A DNA stretch of 64,000 bases from Streptomyces albipurpureus (GTDB taxonomy: Bacteria > Actinomycetota > Actinomycetes > Streptomycetales > Streptomycetaceae): assembly GCF_023701525.1 (NCBI RefSeq), contig NZ_JAMQAW010000003.1, positions 217,994 to 281,993 of the forward strand, given 5' to 3'. Shown piece after piece: positions 55,646 through 64,000 of the stretch. A program made the position numbers and the translations under genes. Under the pieces are notes generated by a model. That model was given only the letters and a program-made list of their open reading frames with translations, was not told the DNA's origin and searched no databases. The first letter of the stretch is position 1; every line of letters starts with the position of its first letter.

Positions 55646-56404
55646 ATGGACAAGGTCGTCACCGCCGACGACGCCGTCGCGGCGATCGGCACCGGTGCGA
55701 GCCTGGCCGTGGGCGGGTTCGGCATCTGCGGCATCCCCTCGGCACTCATCGCCGCGCTGCAACGCACCTCGGCCACTGGACTGAGCGTGGTGTCCAACAA
55801 CTGCGGCGTGGACGGCTGGGGGCTGGGCCTCCTGCTGGCCGAGCACCGCATCGCCCGTATGACCAGCTCCTACGTGGGAGAGAACAAGGAGTTCGCCCGG
55901 CAGTACCTGGAGGGCGAACTGGAGGTCGAACTCTGCCCCCAGGGATCGCTTGCCGAACGGCTGCGTGCAGGCGGCTGCGGGATACCCGCCTTCTACACCC
56001 CCGCGGGCGTCGGAAGCGCCATGGCCGAGGGCGGACTCCCCTGGCGGTACGCACCGGACGGCTCCATCGCGGTGGCATCCCCGCCCAAGGAGACACGCGC
56101 GTTCGGCGGCCGGGAATACGTCCTGGAGCACGCCATCACCACCGACTTCGCCCTGGTCGCGGCTGCGCGCGGTGACCGCCACGGCAATCTCGTCCTCGCC
56201 AAATCGGCCCAGAACTTCAACCCCCTGTGCGCTATGGCCGGACGGGTCACCATCGCCGAGGTCGAGGAACTGGTCGAACCCGGCGAACTCGACCCGGCGG
56301 CGGTGCACGTCCCCGGCGTCTTCGTCCAACACGTCGTGCACGCGCCCTCCCCCGAGAAACGCATCGAGAGAGTGACCGTCACGGCCGGGGCAGGTGCGTC
56401 ATGA
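55646..56404 (+). CDS. scoA: 3-oxoacid CoA-transferase subunit A
   Basis: This 252-residue alpha subunit of a family I CoA-transferase moves CoA from succinyl-CoA to acetoacetate or another 3-oxoacid. It has [15 protein letters not shown], the family signature near the N-terminus, and [35 protein letters not shown] follows in the usual place. ATG 55646 has GGAGG upstream. It overlaps the B subunit by four bases. Here it would activate the acetoacetate released by the HMG-CoA lyase encoded at 35339. Confidence 0.92.
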   Translation: MDKVVTADDAVAAIGTGASLAVGGFGICGIPSALIAALQRTSATGLSVVSNNCGVDGWGLGLLLAEHRIARMTSSYVGENKEFARQYLEGELEVELCPQGSLAERLRAGGCGIPAFYTPAGVGSAMAEGGLPWRYAPDGSIAVASPPKETRAFGGREYVLEHAITTDFALVAAARGDRHGNLVLAKSAQNFNPLCAMAGRVTIAEVEELVEPGELDPAAVHVPGVFVQHVVHAPSPEKRIERVTVTAGAGAS

Positions 56405-57027
56405 GCCTCACCCGGACCGAAATGGCCGCCCGGGCCGCGGACGAACTCCAGGACGGCGACTACGTCAACCTCGGCATCGGATTGCCCACCCTGGTCGCCG
56501 CGCACATGCCCGACAACGTCCATGTCGTCTTCCACAGCGAGAACGGCATTCTCGGCACCGGCCCCTTCCCCGCTCCCGACGAGGTCGACGCCGACCTCAT
56601 CAACGCGGGCAAGGAGACCGTCACCACCGTGCCGGGCGCCTCCTTCTTCGACTCGGCGCTGTCCTTCGGAATGATCCGCGGAGGCCATCTCGATGTCGCC
56701 GTCCTCGGCGGGATGCAGGTCTCCGCCACCGGCGACCTCGCCAACTGGGCCGTGCCCGGCAAGCTCGTCAAGGGCATGGGCGGCGCCATGGACCTCGTTC
56801 ACGGAGCCCGTCGGGTCATCGTCCTGATGGAGCACTGCGCCAAGGACGGCTCGCCCAAGATCGTCCCCGAGTGCACCCTTCCCCTGACCGGCCGGGGAGT
56901 GGTCCACCGCATCATCACCGATCTCGCCGTCATCGATGTGACAGCCGACGGGCTGGCCCTGCGCGAGATCGCACCGGGGGTCACCGAGGCCGAGGTGCGC
57001 TCCCGCACCGGAGCACCCCTGGCATGA
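56401..57027 (+). CDS. scoB: 3-oxoacid CoA-transferase subunit B
   Basis: This 208-residue beta subunit has the catalytic Glu in HSENGILG and the family start [42 protein letters not shown] is the usual following stretch. It is complete and overlaps subunit A by ATGA, so the two are made together. It is followed by a small open frame that bridges to the ABC transporter genes. Confidence 0.92.
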   Translation: MSLTRTEMAARAADELQDGDYVNLGIGLPTLVAAHMPDNVHVVFHSENGILGTGPFPAPDEVDADLINAGKETVTTVPGASFFDSALSFGMIRGGHLDVAVLGGMQVSATGDLANWAVPGKLVKGMGGAMDLVHGARRVIVLMEHCAKDGSPKIVPECTLPLTGRGVVHRIITDLAVIDVTADGLALREIAPGVTEAEVRSRTGAPLA

Positions 57028-57065
57028 CCGCCACCGGCCGTGCACCCCAGAGGAAAGGACAGGCC

Positions 57066-57125
57066 ATGACCATGACCGCGCTGGTGTGCGTACTCCAGCC
57101 CCCCTCGAAAGGCGGAAACCGATGA
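57066..57125 (+). CDS. Possible 19-residue coupling peptide between scoB and the ABC genes
   Basis: An open frame MTMTALVCVLQPPSKGGNR starts at ATG 57066 behind AGGAAAGGA and ends in a TGA that overlaps ATG 57122 of the ATPase gene. A longer version from ATG 57024 also overlaps the scoB stop. The frame therefore bridges the only gap between scoB and the transporter with overlapping stops and starts, which suggests translational coupling. The peptide itself need not be functional, and it may be chance. Confidence 0.4.
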   Translation: MTMTALVCVLQPPSKGGNR

Positions 57126-57955
57126 ACACCCAAGCCGCCGCCGAGCATGAGGCACTGCGGCTGTCAGCCCTCGAAGCCGCACCCGTGAAGGTCCGCATCG
57201 AAGGGGTCAGCAAGATCTTCGTCAGCGGCACAGCGGACGTGACCGCGCTGGACGATGTCAGCTTCACCTTCCGCGAGCGGGAGTTCATCACCCTGCTGGG
57301 TCCGTCAGGCTGCGGGAAGTCCACGCTGATGCGCATCCTCGCCGGCCTGGAGAAGCCCTCCGCGGGCGAGGTGACCGTCAACCACTACGGCGACCACCTC
57401 ACCCAACTGTCCATCGCCTTCCAGGACTACAGCATCCTCCCCTGGAAGACGGTGGAGGCGAACGTCGCCTTCGGCCTGAGGATGCGCGGGCAGTCCCGCC
57501 GCGAGGCGCTGGCCACCGCCCACACCTGGCTGGAGACGATGAAGCTGACCGGCTTCGAGAAAGCGTATCCGGCCCAGCTGTCCGGCGGCATGAAACAACG
57601 GGTCGCGCTGGCCAGGGCCCTGGCCCTCGACCCCGCGCTGCTCCTCCTCGACGAGCCCTTCGCGGCGCTCGACGCCCAGATGCGGCAGATCCTCCAGGAG
57701 GAGATGCTCCGGCAGTGGGAGTCCGACCGGTCGCGTACGGCGGTCGCCGTCACCCACGACCTCGACGAGGCCATCCTGCTCAGCGACCGCATCGTGCTGA
57801 TGACCGCACGCCCCGGCCGGGTGAAGCAGATCTTCGACGTCCCCATCGAACGCCCCCGGGACCCCTCGGTGCGCTACGCACCCGAATTCCTGGAACTCCG
57901 CCAGGAGATCTGGGAGAGCCTGCGTGAAGAGGTCATGCGGAAGGACAAGCCATGA
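57122..57955 (+). CDS. NitT/TauT-type ABC transporter ATPase
   Basis: This 277-residue ATPase has Walker A GPSGCGKST at 60-68, the Q-loop in FQDYSILPWKTV, signature LSGGMKQR, Walker B LLLLDEPF and the switch His in VTHDLDEA. The PW after the Q-loop is typical of SsuB/TauB-type transporters of sulfonates and similar anions. ATG 57122 overlaps the preceding small frame, and the stop overlaps the permease start by ATGA. It energises uptake by the permease at 57952 with the binding lipoprotein at 58932 and probably also the orphan at 24023. Confidence 0.92.
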   Translation: MNTQAAAEHEALRLSALEAAPVKVRIEGVSKIFVSGTADVTALDDVSFTFREREFITLLGPSGCGKSTLMRILAGLEKPSAGEVTVNHYGDHLTQLSIAFQDYSILPWKTVEANVAFGLRMRGQSRREALATAHTWLETMKLTGFEKAYPAQLSGGMKQRVALARALALDPALLLLDEPFAALDAQMRQILQEEMLRQWESDRSRTAVAVTHDLDEAILLSDRIVLMTARPGRVKQIFDVPIERPRDPSVRYAPEFLELRQEIWESLREEVMRKDKP

Positions 57956-58860
57956 CGAACCCCGTGACCCTCGACACCGGCAGAACGGCCCCCACCCAGG
58001 GCCGCCCGGCGGGAAGCACCGTCATCACACCGGGGAAGGCGGAGCTGAACCCCCGGCGCTACCAGATCAGACGGCGCCGGCTCTCCGCGGTACTGAGCCT
58101 GCTCCCCCCGGTCGTCCTGCTCGTCGTCTGGCAACTCGCCGCGATGAACGACCTCATCGACGTGCGGTTCTTCCCGCCGCCGACGGAGATCGCCGAATCC
58201 GCGCGTGAACTGATCTCCAGCGGCGCGCTCTTCGACCATGTGGCAGCGACCATGAACCGGGTCCTGCTCGGCTATGTGCCGGGAGTCGTCCTCGGTATCG
58301 GCTTCGGCCTGCTGCTCGGCACCCTCCCGATCGCCAACGCGATCTTCCGGACGAGTGTGACCGGCGCCTACACCATTCCCAAGCTGGGCATCTTCCCGCT
58401 GCTGCTGCTCATCTTCGGAGTGGGCGAGACATCCAAGGTGCTGCTCGTCGGGATGACGGTCTTCCTCCTCGTCACCATCGCGACCGCCGACGCCTGCCAC
58501 GCCATCCCGTCGAGCATGTTCGATGTCGCCAAGGCGTTCCGCGCCAACTACTTCCGCAAGTTGTTCGAGATCGTCCTGCCCGCGGCTCTCCCGCCGATCT
58601 TCACCAGTCTCCGCCTTGCGATGGGCATGTCGATCCTGGTGGTCATCGCCACCGAGTTCGTCGCCGCCGACCAGGGCGTCGGCTATCTCATCTGGCACTC
58701 ATGGAGCCTGTTCCAGCCCTCGCCGATGTACGTCGGCATCGTTGTCTCCGCCCTGCTGGGTGTGATCTCGACCGCCGTCATCGGTGTCGTCCAGCGGCTG
58801 TGCACCCCCTGGGCACGCACCCGGCGCCGCTCCCGCCTGCGCTTCCGCAAGGCGCGCTGA
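57952..58860 (+). CDS. NitT/TauT-type ABC transporter permease
   Basis: This 302-residue permease has about six membrane helices. The first is near residue 45-65 (LSAVLSLLPPVVLLVVWQL), the EAA-like loop is around ATADACHAIPSSMFDVAKAFRANYFRKLFEIVLPAALPP in the protein (core AKAFRANYFRK), and the last helices are near 255-290. It fits SsuC/TauC permeases. It is co-translated with the ATPase and followed 72 bp later by the binding lipoprotein. Its long N-terminal cytoplasmic stretch before the first helix is unusual but not unique. Confidence 0.92.
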   Translation: MTNPVTLDTGRTAPTQGRPAGSTVITPGKAELNPRRYQIRRRRLSAVLSLLPPVVLLVVWQLAAMNDLIDVRFFPPPTEIAESARELISSGALFDHVAATMNRVLLGYVPGVVLGIGFGLLLGTLPIANAIFRTSVTGAYTIPKLGIFPLLLLIFGVGETSKVLLVGMTVFLLVTIATADACHAIPSSMFDVAKAFRANYFRKLFEIVLPAALPPIFTSLRLAMGMSILVVIATEFVAADQGVGYLIWHSWSLFQPSPMYVGIVVSALLGVISTAVIGVVQRLCTPWARTRRRSRLRFRKAR

Positions 58861-58931
58861 CCCCTCACCGCACCACCGCACAGGCACCAACGAGCACTTC
58901 AGCGCACCCCCTCATGAAAGGGAACAGCCCC

Positions 58932-60011
58932 ATGAACAGAAGCCGCGCCGTGTCAGCCGCGGGACTCGCCACACTGCTGCTGGGTGTCACCGCGTGTGGA
59001 ACAGGCGACGACGACGGTGCCACCCAGGCCCGAACCGGTGACTACTGCAAGCCGCTCGCCAAGACCGAGAAGGTCACCTTCGGCGCCACGCCGTCCCTCG
59101 CCTTCGGCACGCCCTCGCAAGCGGAGGGAGGCGGTCACTACAAGAGCGCCAAGCTCGAAGTGAAGACATCCACCTTCAGCACCGGCCAGGACGTCATCGC
59201 CCTCGTCGGGCGGGGCCAACTCGACGCCGCCATGGTCGGATTCCCCGCGAACATCTTCAGCGCCATCGACCAGGGTGTGGATGTCCGCATCGTGTCGTCG
59301 GCCGGCCAGATGACCGCGAAGAGCCCGACCACCGTGCTCTTCGTCAGGTCGGACCTGATGAAGAAGGGCACCGTCTCCAAGATCTCCGATCTCAAGGGAC
59401 TGCGCATCGGGATGCCCGGTGGGCCCGGCTCCGCCGCGTTCTATGTGACCGGCCAGGGGCTGGAGAAGGGCGGCCTCAAACTGAGCGACGTCAAGAACGT
59501 GACGCTCGCGCCCGCCGACATGCTGACCGCGTTGCAGACCAAGAGCATCGACGCGGCCCTGGTCACCGCGCCGTTCGATTCCGCGGTGGAGAAGAGCGGG
59601 GTCGCCCAGCCGCTGGACACCCAGGGAGCCCTGGTCGGTCTGCAGACAGGAGGCATCATCATGGGGCCCAACCTGCTCAAGAAGCGGCCGGAGGTCGGCT
59701 GCGCCTTCCTCAAGGCTCATATCGAGGCCGCCCGCAAGGAGCTCGCCCCCGGTTACAGCAAGAACCCCAAGACGGTCGACAGCTTCGTAGAGCTGGGCAA
59801 GTTCCCCCGCTCCCTGGTGGAGACCACACCCGAGTACGCCTATGACGACACCCTGACCGTCGACAAGGACAAGCTCAACGGCATGCAGTCCCTCTTCATC
59901 GAGCAGGGTTCCCTTGAGCTCAAGAGCCCGCTGGCGTACGGCAAGGTGGTCGATGTGCCCTTCCGCGACCAGGTGGTGCGATCCCTGGGCGAGGCGCCGG
60001 CGAAGCCCTGA
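58932..60011 (+). CDS. NitT/TauT-type ABC substrate-binding lipoprotein
   Basis: This 359-residue lipoprotein has signal MNRSRAVSAAGLATLLLGVTAC, lipidated at Cys22. The mature part holds VTFGATPSLAFGTPSQAEGG, LVGRGQLDAAMVGFPANIF and TGGIIMGPNLLKKRPEVGC. It is nearly collinear with the protein at 24023, including the leader GGGAACAG just before ATG. Differences are concentrated in short stretches such as SSAGQMTAKSPTT versus SASGLLKEDKRNT. The operon context with the ATPase and permease makes it the cognate binding protein. The copies may bind related forms of one compound. Confidence 0.92.
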   Translation: MNRSRAVSAAGLATLLLGVTACGTGDDDGATQARTGDYCKPLAKTEKVTFGATPSLAFGTPSQAEGGGHYKSAKLEVKTSTFSTGQDVIALVGRGQLDAAMVGFPANIFSAIDQGVDVRIVSSAGQMTAKSPTTVLFVRSDLMKKGTVSKISDLKGLRIGMPGGPGSAAFYVTGQGLEKGGLKLSDVKNVTLAPADMLTALQTKSIDAALVTAPFDSAVEKSGVAQPLDTQGALVGLQTGGIIMGPNLLKKRPEVGCAFLKAHIEAARKELAPGYSKNPKTVDSFVELGKFPRSLVETTPEYAYDDTLTVDKDKLNGMQSLFIEQGSLELKSPLAYGKVVDVPFRDQVVRSLGEAPAKP

Positions 60012-60571
60012 ACCGGAGGCCGTACCGGCACCGGCATGGTGTCCGCACCCGGTCGGGTCGACCTCTTCATCCTCCCTCGAAGTAAATCAAACCTAACAAC
60101 CTGGCAAGGTGAAGCGGGTGTGTTTCTCGTTTCGGTGTGTGCAGTCTCCAGGCAGGGGCTTCCGGGCAGTCGAAGTGTGTGAGGGGCAAGACAGTGCTGG
60201 CGAACGCGGTCTGTTGTGGTGCCCGCCATCTCCCTGGCGAAGGGCAGTTTTCCCCGGCGTCACTTGACAACTCGGGACTCCACCGAGAAAGTGAATGAAC
60301 GTTATCCCCGACATGGATATCTTCCGGTGCGGGGATGCGCAGACCGGCCCTAGGGCCGGAACCACCCCCACCGAGCCCGGAGGCAGCGGCGGCGACCGCG
60401 ACACAGCGGGTGGCCGCCCGCGCTGCGGCCATGGCGGATACGGGATCTCCCACGAGGTGGCCCGCGACGGCGCAACGGCGGCGTCATGCCCGACGGCACG
60501 ATGCCCCGGACGGACACCTTGGTCGCCACCGCCTGCTCACCCGCCGAACACCACCGAAAGAGAGCACACGC
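60012..60571. other. 560 bp spacer before an SDR gene
   Basis: No credible gene lies here. TTGACA at 60264-60269 is a possible -35; it is followed at once by a small inverted repeat, CTCGG (60271-60275) with CCGAG (60283-60287). No good -10 is visible at 17 bp. None of the three island operators is present. Confidence 0.4.
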
Positions 60572-61378
60572 ATGATGGGAACCATGGATGGCAAGGTCGC
60601 GATCGTTTCGGGCTCCGGCCGGGGTATCGGTCGTGAGATCGCTCTGAAGCTCGCTTCTGAGGGAGCGAGTGTGGTGATCAACGATCTGGATGAGGAGCCC
60701 GCGAAGGAGACGGCGGCGGATGTGGTCGCGGCGGGTGGCAGGGCTGTCATCTGTGTCGGCTCGGTCACCGAGGACGGGTTCGCCGAACGCTTTGTGGACA
60801 CCGCCGTAGAGGCCTTCGGCGGCCTGGACATCATCATCAACAACGCCGGATACACCTGGGACTCGGTCATCCAGAAGATGACCGACGAGCAGTGGGACGC
60901 CGTGGTCGATATGCACCTCAAGGCGCCGTTCCGAATTCTGCGCGCCGCACTGCCCTTCATCAAGGCCAACCCGACCGACTACCACCGCAAGGTGGTCAAC
61001 GTCTCCTCGGGTTCCGGTGTGTACGGCAACCCGGGCCAGGCCAACTACAGCTCGGCCAAGGCCGGTGTGATCGGACTGACCAAGAGCCTGGCCAAGGAGT
61101 GGGGCCGCTACAAGGTCAACGTCAACGCCGTCGCCTTCGGATTCATCCTCACCCGGATGACCGAAGCCGTCGCCGATGGCAGCGCCTCCCTCGAAATCGA
61201 GGGCCGCAAGATCAAGATCGGTGTCAGCCAGGCCATCGTGGACCGCGTCGAGAAGACCAGCCCACTCGGCCGCCCCGGCACCCCGCAGGAGGCCGCCGGC
61301 GCCGTCTACGCACTGTGCCTCCAAGAGACCAACTACGTCTCCGGACAGGCCCTCATGGTGGACGCGGCCAGCCGCTGA
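60572..61378 (+). CDS. SDR family oxidoreductase
   Basis: This 268-residue classical SDR has SGSGRGIG, NNAG, VNVSSGSG and the YSSAK pair in GQANYSSAKAGVIGLTKSLAKEWG. VNAVAFGFI replaces the usual PG sequence after the active site. Between about 195 and 225 it carries a family-specific insertion (LEIEGRKIKIGVSQAIVDRVEK). The start at ATG 60572 has GAAAGAGAG upstream; an ATG three bases later is possible. A 3-hydroxyacyl-CoA or steroid-like hydroxyl dehydrogenase role fits, with the thiolase just downstream. Confidence 0.88.
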   Translation: MMGTMDGKVAIVSGSGRGIGREIALKLASEGASVVINDLDEEPAKETAADVVAAGGRAVICVGSVTEDGFAERFVDTAVEAFGGLDIIINNAGYTWDSVIQKMTDEQWDAVVDMHLKAPFRILRAALPFIKANPTDYHRKVVNVSSGSGVYGNPGQANYSSAKAGVIGLTKSLAKEWGRYKVNVNAVAFGFILTRMTEAVADGSASLEIEGRKIKIGVSQAIVDRVEKTSPLGRPGTPQEAAGAVYALCLQETNYVSGQALMVDAASR

Positions 61379-61765
61379 CCCGCTAGAGGCAATCCTGGGC
61401 ATCGTCGGCGTTCCGGAACCTCGCTGCGCCGGTGATCGCCCCGTACCACCGGGGGTGGGAGCGCCACGACGCCATCGTCCACGGTGATGTGTCCTTCTCC
61501 GGGTCCCCCGCTGCCCGTCGGTGACGAGGCCCGACAACAGCGGTGTGCCCTACCCGCGCCGCTCTCCGGGAGCCAGCAGCCGCGGAACTCGTTGCCCATG
61601 TCGCCGTCCGCCCCTCCTTTCGGCGACCCAACCGGCGGCGAGGCAGACCAGCCGCGGAGTGTGCACGCCAGGGTCCCTGAGAGCGCACCCACCCCATGTT
61701 TCGGTGCCGGACGGCGGCTCTCCCCGTCCGCCGCCCACTCCCTGCAACTACCAGGAGGATCACTC
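61379..61765. other. 387 bp spacer between SDR and thiolase genes
   Basis: There is no gene and no clear promoter or terminator. The GC-rich stretch before GGAGG at about 61754 only holds the thiolase ribosome site. Confidence 0.4.
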
Positions 61766-62920
61766 ATGCGTGACGCGGTCATCGTCGATGCCGTTCGTAC
61801 TGCCGTCGGCAAGCGGGGCGGCGCTCTCGCCGATCTCCACCCCGTCGACCTGTCGGCCCATGTTCTCAAGGCCCTTGAAGAGCGCACCCATCTCGACCCG
61901 GCCCTGGTCGACGATGTCATCTGGGGTGTCGGAGCGCAGATCGGCGAGCAGAGCATGTGCTGCGCACGCTACGCGGTGCTGGGCGCGGGCTGGCCTGAGC
62001 ATGTGCCCGGTGTCTCCGTCGAGCGCCAGTGCGGGTCCTCGCAGCAGGCTGTCAGTTTTGCCGCCGCGGGTGTCATCTCCGGTCAGTACGAGGTCGCCGT
62101 CGCAGGCGGCGTGGAGATGATGAGCCGGGTACGGGCCGCCGACGCGCGATCCTTCGGCCAGCCGTACGGTCGCCTCGCGCTGGCTCGCTACGGCGTCGAG
62201 GAGTTCAGCCAGTTCACCGGAGCACAGCTGATCGCCGACGAGTACGGCATCTCGCGCACCGAGATGGACCAGCACGCCCTCGACTCCCACGCCCGCGCGG
62301 CCCGTGCCATCGACGAAGGCCGCTTCAAGGGACAGATCGCGCCGATCACGGTCACCGACGCGGACGGCGCCGACTATGTCTTCGACACGGACCAGGGGGT
62401 GCGCCGGGGCTCGACCGCGGAGAAGCTCGCCTCCCTCCAGCCGGTCTTCGAGGGCGGCGACATCACCGCCGGCAACGCCTCACAGGTCTCCGACGCCTCC
62501 GCCGCGCTGCTCATCACCACCAGCGAGTTCGCCGCCGCCCAGGGCTGGACCCCCATGGCCCGCGTGCACACCGCGGTGGTGACCGGCTGCGATCCGGTCA
62601 GCATGCTCAAGGGGCCGATCCCGGCGACCGCCAAGGCGCTGCGGCGTTCTGGCCTGTCGCTCGGCGACATCGGCGCGTTCGAGATCAACGAGGCGTTCGC
62701 GCCGATCACCCTGGCCTGGCTGAAGGAGACCGGCGCCGACTACGAGCGGATGAACCCGTGCGGTGGCGCCATGGCGATCGGCCATCCGATCGGCGGCTCC
62801 GGCGCCCGCCTGATGACCACTCTGGTCCACCACATGCGGGACAACGGAATCCGCTACGGCCTGCAGTCGATGTGCGAGGGCGGGGGCCAGGCCAACGCCA
62901 CCATCCTCGAACTCCTCTGA
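61766..62920 (+). CDS. Acetyl-CoA C-acyltransferase (thiolase)
   Basis: This 384-residue thiolase II has a complete active site. The nucleophile is Cys89 in VERQCGSSQQA, the His is in INEAFAPI and GHPIGGSGAR, and the final Cys is in SMCEGGGQAN. It cleaves 3-oxoacyl-CoA to acetyl-CoA and a shortened acyl-CoA, or acetoacetyl-CoA to two acetyl-CoA. ATG 61766 has GGAGG upstream. It lies between two SDR genes, so the three probably form the last beta-oxidation steps. With scoAB it would finish conversion of acetoacetate. Confidence 0.93.
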   Translation: MRDAVIVDAVRTAVGKRGGALADLHPVDLSAHVLKALEERTHLDPALVDDVIWGVGAQIGEQSMCCARYAVLGAGWPEHVPGVSVERQCGSSQQAVSFAAAGVISGQYEVAVAGGVEMMSRVRAADARSFGQPYGRLALARYGVEEFSQFTGAQLIADEYGISRTEMDQHALDSHARAARAIDEGRFKGQIAPITVTDADGADYVFDTDQGVRRGSTAEKLASLQPVFEGGDITAGNASQVSDASAALLITTSEFAAAQGWTPMARVHTAVVTGCDPVSMLKGPIPATAKALRRSGLSLGDIGAFEINEAFAPITLAWLKETGADYERMNPCGGAMAIGHPIGGSGARLMTTLVHHMRDNGIRYGLQSMCEGGGQANATILELL

Positions 62921-63078
62921 TCCACCGCGGTGACCGCCGAGACCCGCGAAGTGCTCACCGCGCGAGCCGGTGGGGAGACACCCCGCCCTGGCCTTCGGTG
63001 GGTACGCGACGGGCACGGCACCGGATTCCACCCACCGTACTGCCGACCCGGCAGACAACCACAGCAAGGAGTTCCACC

Positions 63079-63972
63079 ATGGGTTCGCTGGACGGGCGCG
63101 TAGCCGTCGTCACCGGAGCCGGAGCCGGACTCGGCCGGGAGCACGCGCTGCTGCTCGCCGCCGAAGGTGCCGCAGTCGTGGTGAACGACCTCGGCGAGGC
63201 CGCGCACGGCGCCGTCGAGGCAATCAGGGCCGCGGGCGGCGAGGCCGTCGCACACACCGAGTCCATCGCCGACTGGTCAGGCGCCGAGTCGTTGGTCAAG
63301 ACAGCCGTGGAGACCTTCGGTGATCTCCACATCGTGGTGAACAACGCGGGCATCCTGCGCGATCGCCTGCTGGTCTCGATGACCGAGGCCGAGTTCGACG
63401 CGGTCATCGCCGTCCACCTCAAGGGCACTTTCGCCGTCACCCGGCACGCCGCCGCATACTGGCGCGAGCAGGCCAAAGCCGGAGTGACGGCCGACCGCTC
63501 GCTGATCAACACCACCTCCAGCTCCGGCCTGCACGGCAATGTCGGACAGGTCAACTACGGTGCGGCGAAGGCGGGAATCGCCGCTCTCACCCTGATCGCC
63601 GCGGAGGAATTGGAGCGCTACCACGTGCGAGCCAACGCCGTCGCGCCAGGCGCCCGCACCCAGATGACCGAGTCGACCCCGGGCCTGGGCGAGATCATGA
63701 CCTCCACCGTGGGCGCCGAGTTCGACACCTGGCATCCGGGCAATGTCTCCCCGGTTGTCGCCATGCTGGCCGCGGCGGACTGCCGGTTCACCGGTCAGGT
63801 ACTGCGTGTGATCGGTGGGCAGGTGGACTTCTATCAGGGCTGGAGCCCGGCACAGACCTTCACCGCGGACCACCGCTGGGGCATCGAGGAACTCGCCGAG
63901 GCCACCGCCGCAGTGCCGGCCAAGCCGGCCAAGGTCGCCGTCGGCGCCCAACGGGCGGTCCAGCAGAGCTGA
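63079..63972 (+). CDS. SDR family oxidoreductase, MFE-2/17-beta-HSD4-like
   Basis: This 297-residue SDR has TGAGAGLG, NNAGILRD, NTTSSSG and YGAAKAG. The N-terminal TGAGAGLGREHALLLAAEGAAVVVNDLG and the longer C-terminal tail (FYQGWSPAQTF) resemble the dehydrogenase part of peroxisomal multifunctional enzyme type 2 and of actinobacterial steroid or acyl-CoA dehydrogenases. ATG 63079 has AAGGAG upstream. It is 158 bp after the thiolase gene and ends 28 bp before the window edge. A 3-hydroxyacyl-CoA dehydrogenase role is the best guess. Confidence 0.88.
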   Translation: MGSLDGRVAVVTGAGAGLGREHALLLAAEGAAVVVNDLGEAAHGAVEAIRAAGGEAVAHTESIADWSGAESLVKTAVETFGDLHIVVNNAGILRDRLLVSMTEAEFDAVIAVHLKGTFAVTRHAAAYWREQAKAGVTADRSLINTTSSSGLHGNVGQVNYGAAKAGIAALTLIAAEELERYHVRANAVAPGARTQMTESTPGLGEIMTSTVGAEFDTWHPGNVSPVVAMLAAADCRFTGQVLRVIGGQVDFYQGWSPAQTFTADHRWGIEELAEATAAVPAKPAKVAVGAQRAVQQS

Positions 63973-64000
63973 CGGTGCGTAACCCGGTGTGGACCGGGCC

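Overview
The window is high-GC actinobacterial DNA, most likely from Streptomyces. GTG and TTG starts are common, genes overlap by ATGA or GTGA, TTA codons are very rare, and EACC1, trypco2 and caspase conflict proteins typical of Streptomyces are present. I see no rRNA, tRNA, CRISPR array or complete insertion sequence.

Left third (1-22 kb), accessory and conflict-type genes. It opens with a decayed MFS transporter remnant. A trypsin-NACHT-membrane protein and its trypco2 partner follow, then an alpha/beta hydrolase with Thr at the nucleophile position. Next is a three-gene minus-strand block (5.1-13.4 kb) of very large proteins I cannot assign to any family; one is split by a G7 homopolymer frameshift. 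After a GNAT acetyltransferase and a small orphan come two convergent caspase modules. Module 1 is a small partner, a caspase-TM-solute-binding-VWA fusion and a translationally coupled solute-binding lipoprotein. Module 2 is EACC1 plus a caspase-TM protein with an exported tail. The NACHT gene and the VWA-caspase gene each carry one TTA codon, so both may depend on bldA.

Right two thirds (22-64 kb), one large catabolic island. It encodes an alcohol dehydrogenase, two paralogous NitT/TauT-type binding lipoproteins (one orphan, one with ATPase and permease), an alkylsulfatase-like metallo-beta-lactamase protein and a Baeyer-Villiger monooxygenase with a GntR regulator. It also encodes several SDRs, three acyl-CoA synthetases, an acyl-CoA dehydrogenase/biotin carboxylase/HMG-CoA lyase operon, and enoyl-CoA hydratases. 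An operon resembling the mycobacterial cholesterol side-chain (igr) set follows: paired acyl-CoA dehydrogenases, paired MaoC hydratases, an Ltp2-like thiolase fold and a DUF35 protein, plus two family III CoA-transferases. A 3-oxoacid CoA-transferase pair and a thiolase complete it.

The parts fit together as uptake, desulfation or oxidation, ring opening, CoA activation and beta-oxidation, then carboxylation and HMG-CoA cleavage to acetoacetate, which the CoA-transferase and thiolase convert to acetyl-CoA. A cyclic isoprenoid-like or steroid-like growth substrate is my inference; the compound is not identified.

The island appears wired by at least three cis motifs. The first is ACC-N8-GGT, at eight places, several of which fill the -35/-10 spacer; the internal TetR gene at 42.2 kb is the obvious candidate regulator. 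The second is ATGCA-N3-TGCAT at two places, a candidate for the GntR at 28.4 kb. The third is a GTCAA/TTGAC palindrome in front of the igr-like operon, with no assigned regulator.
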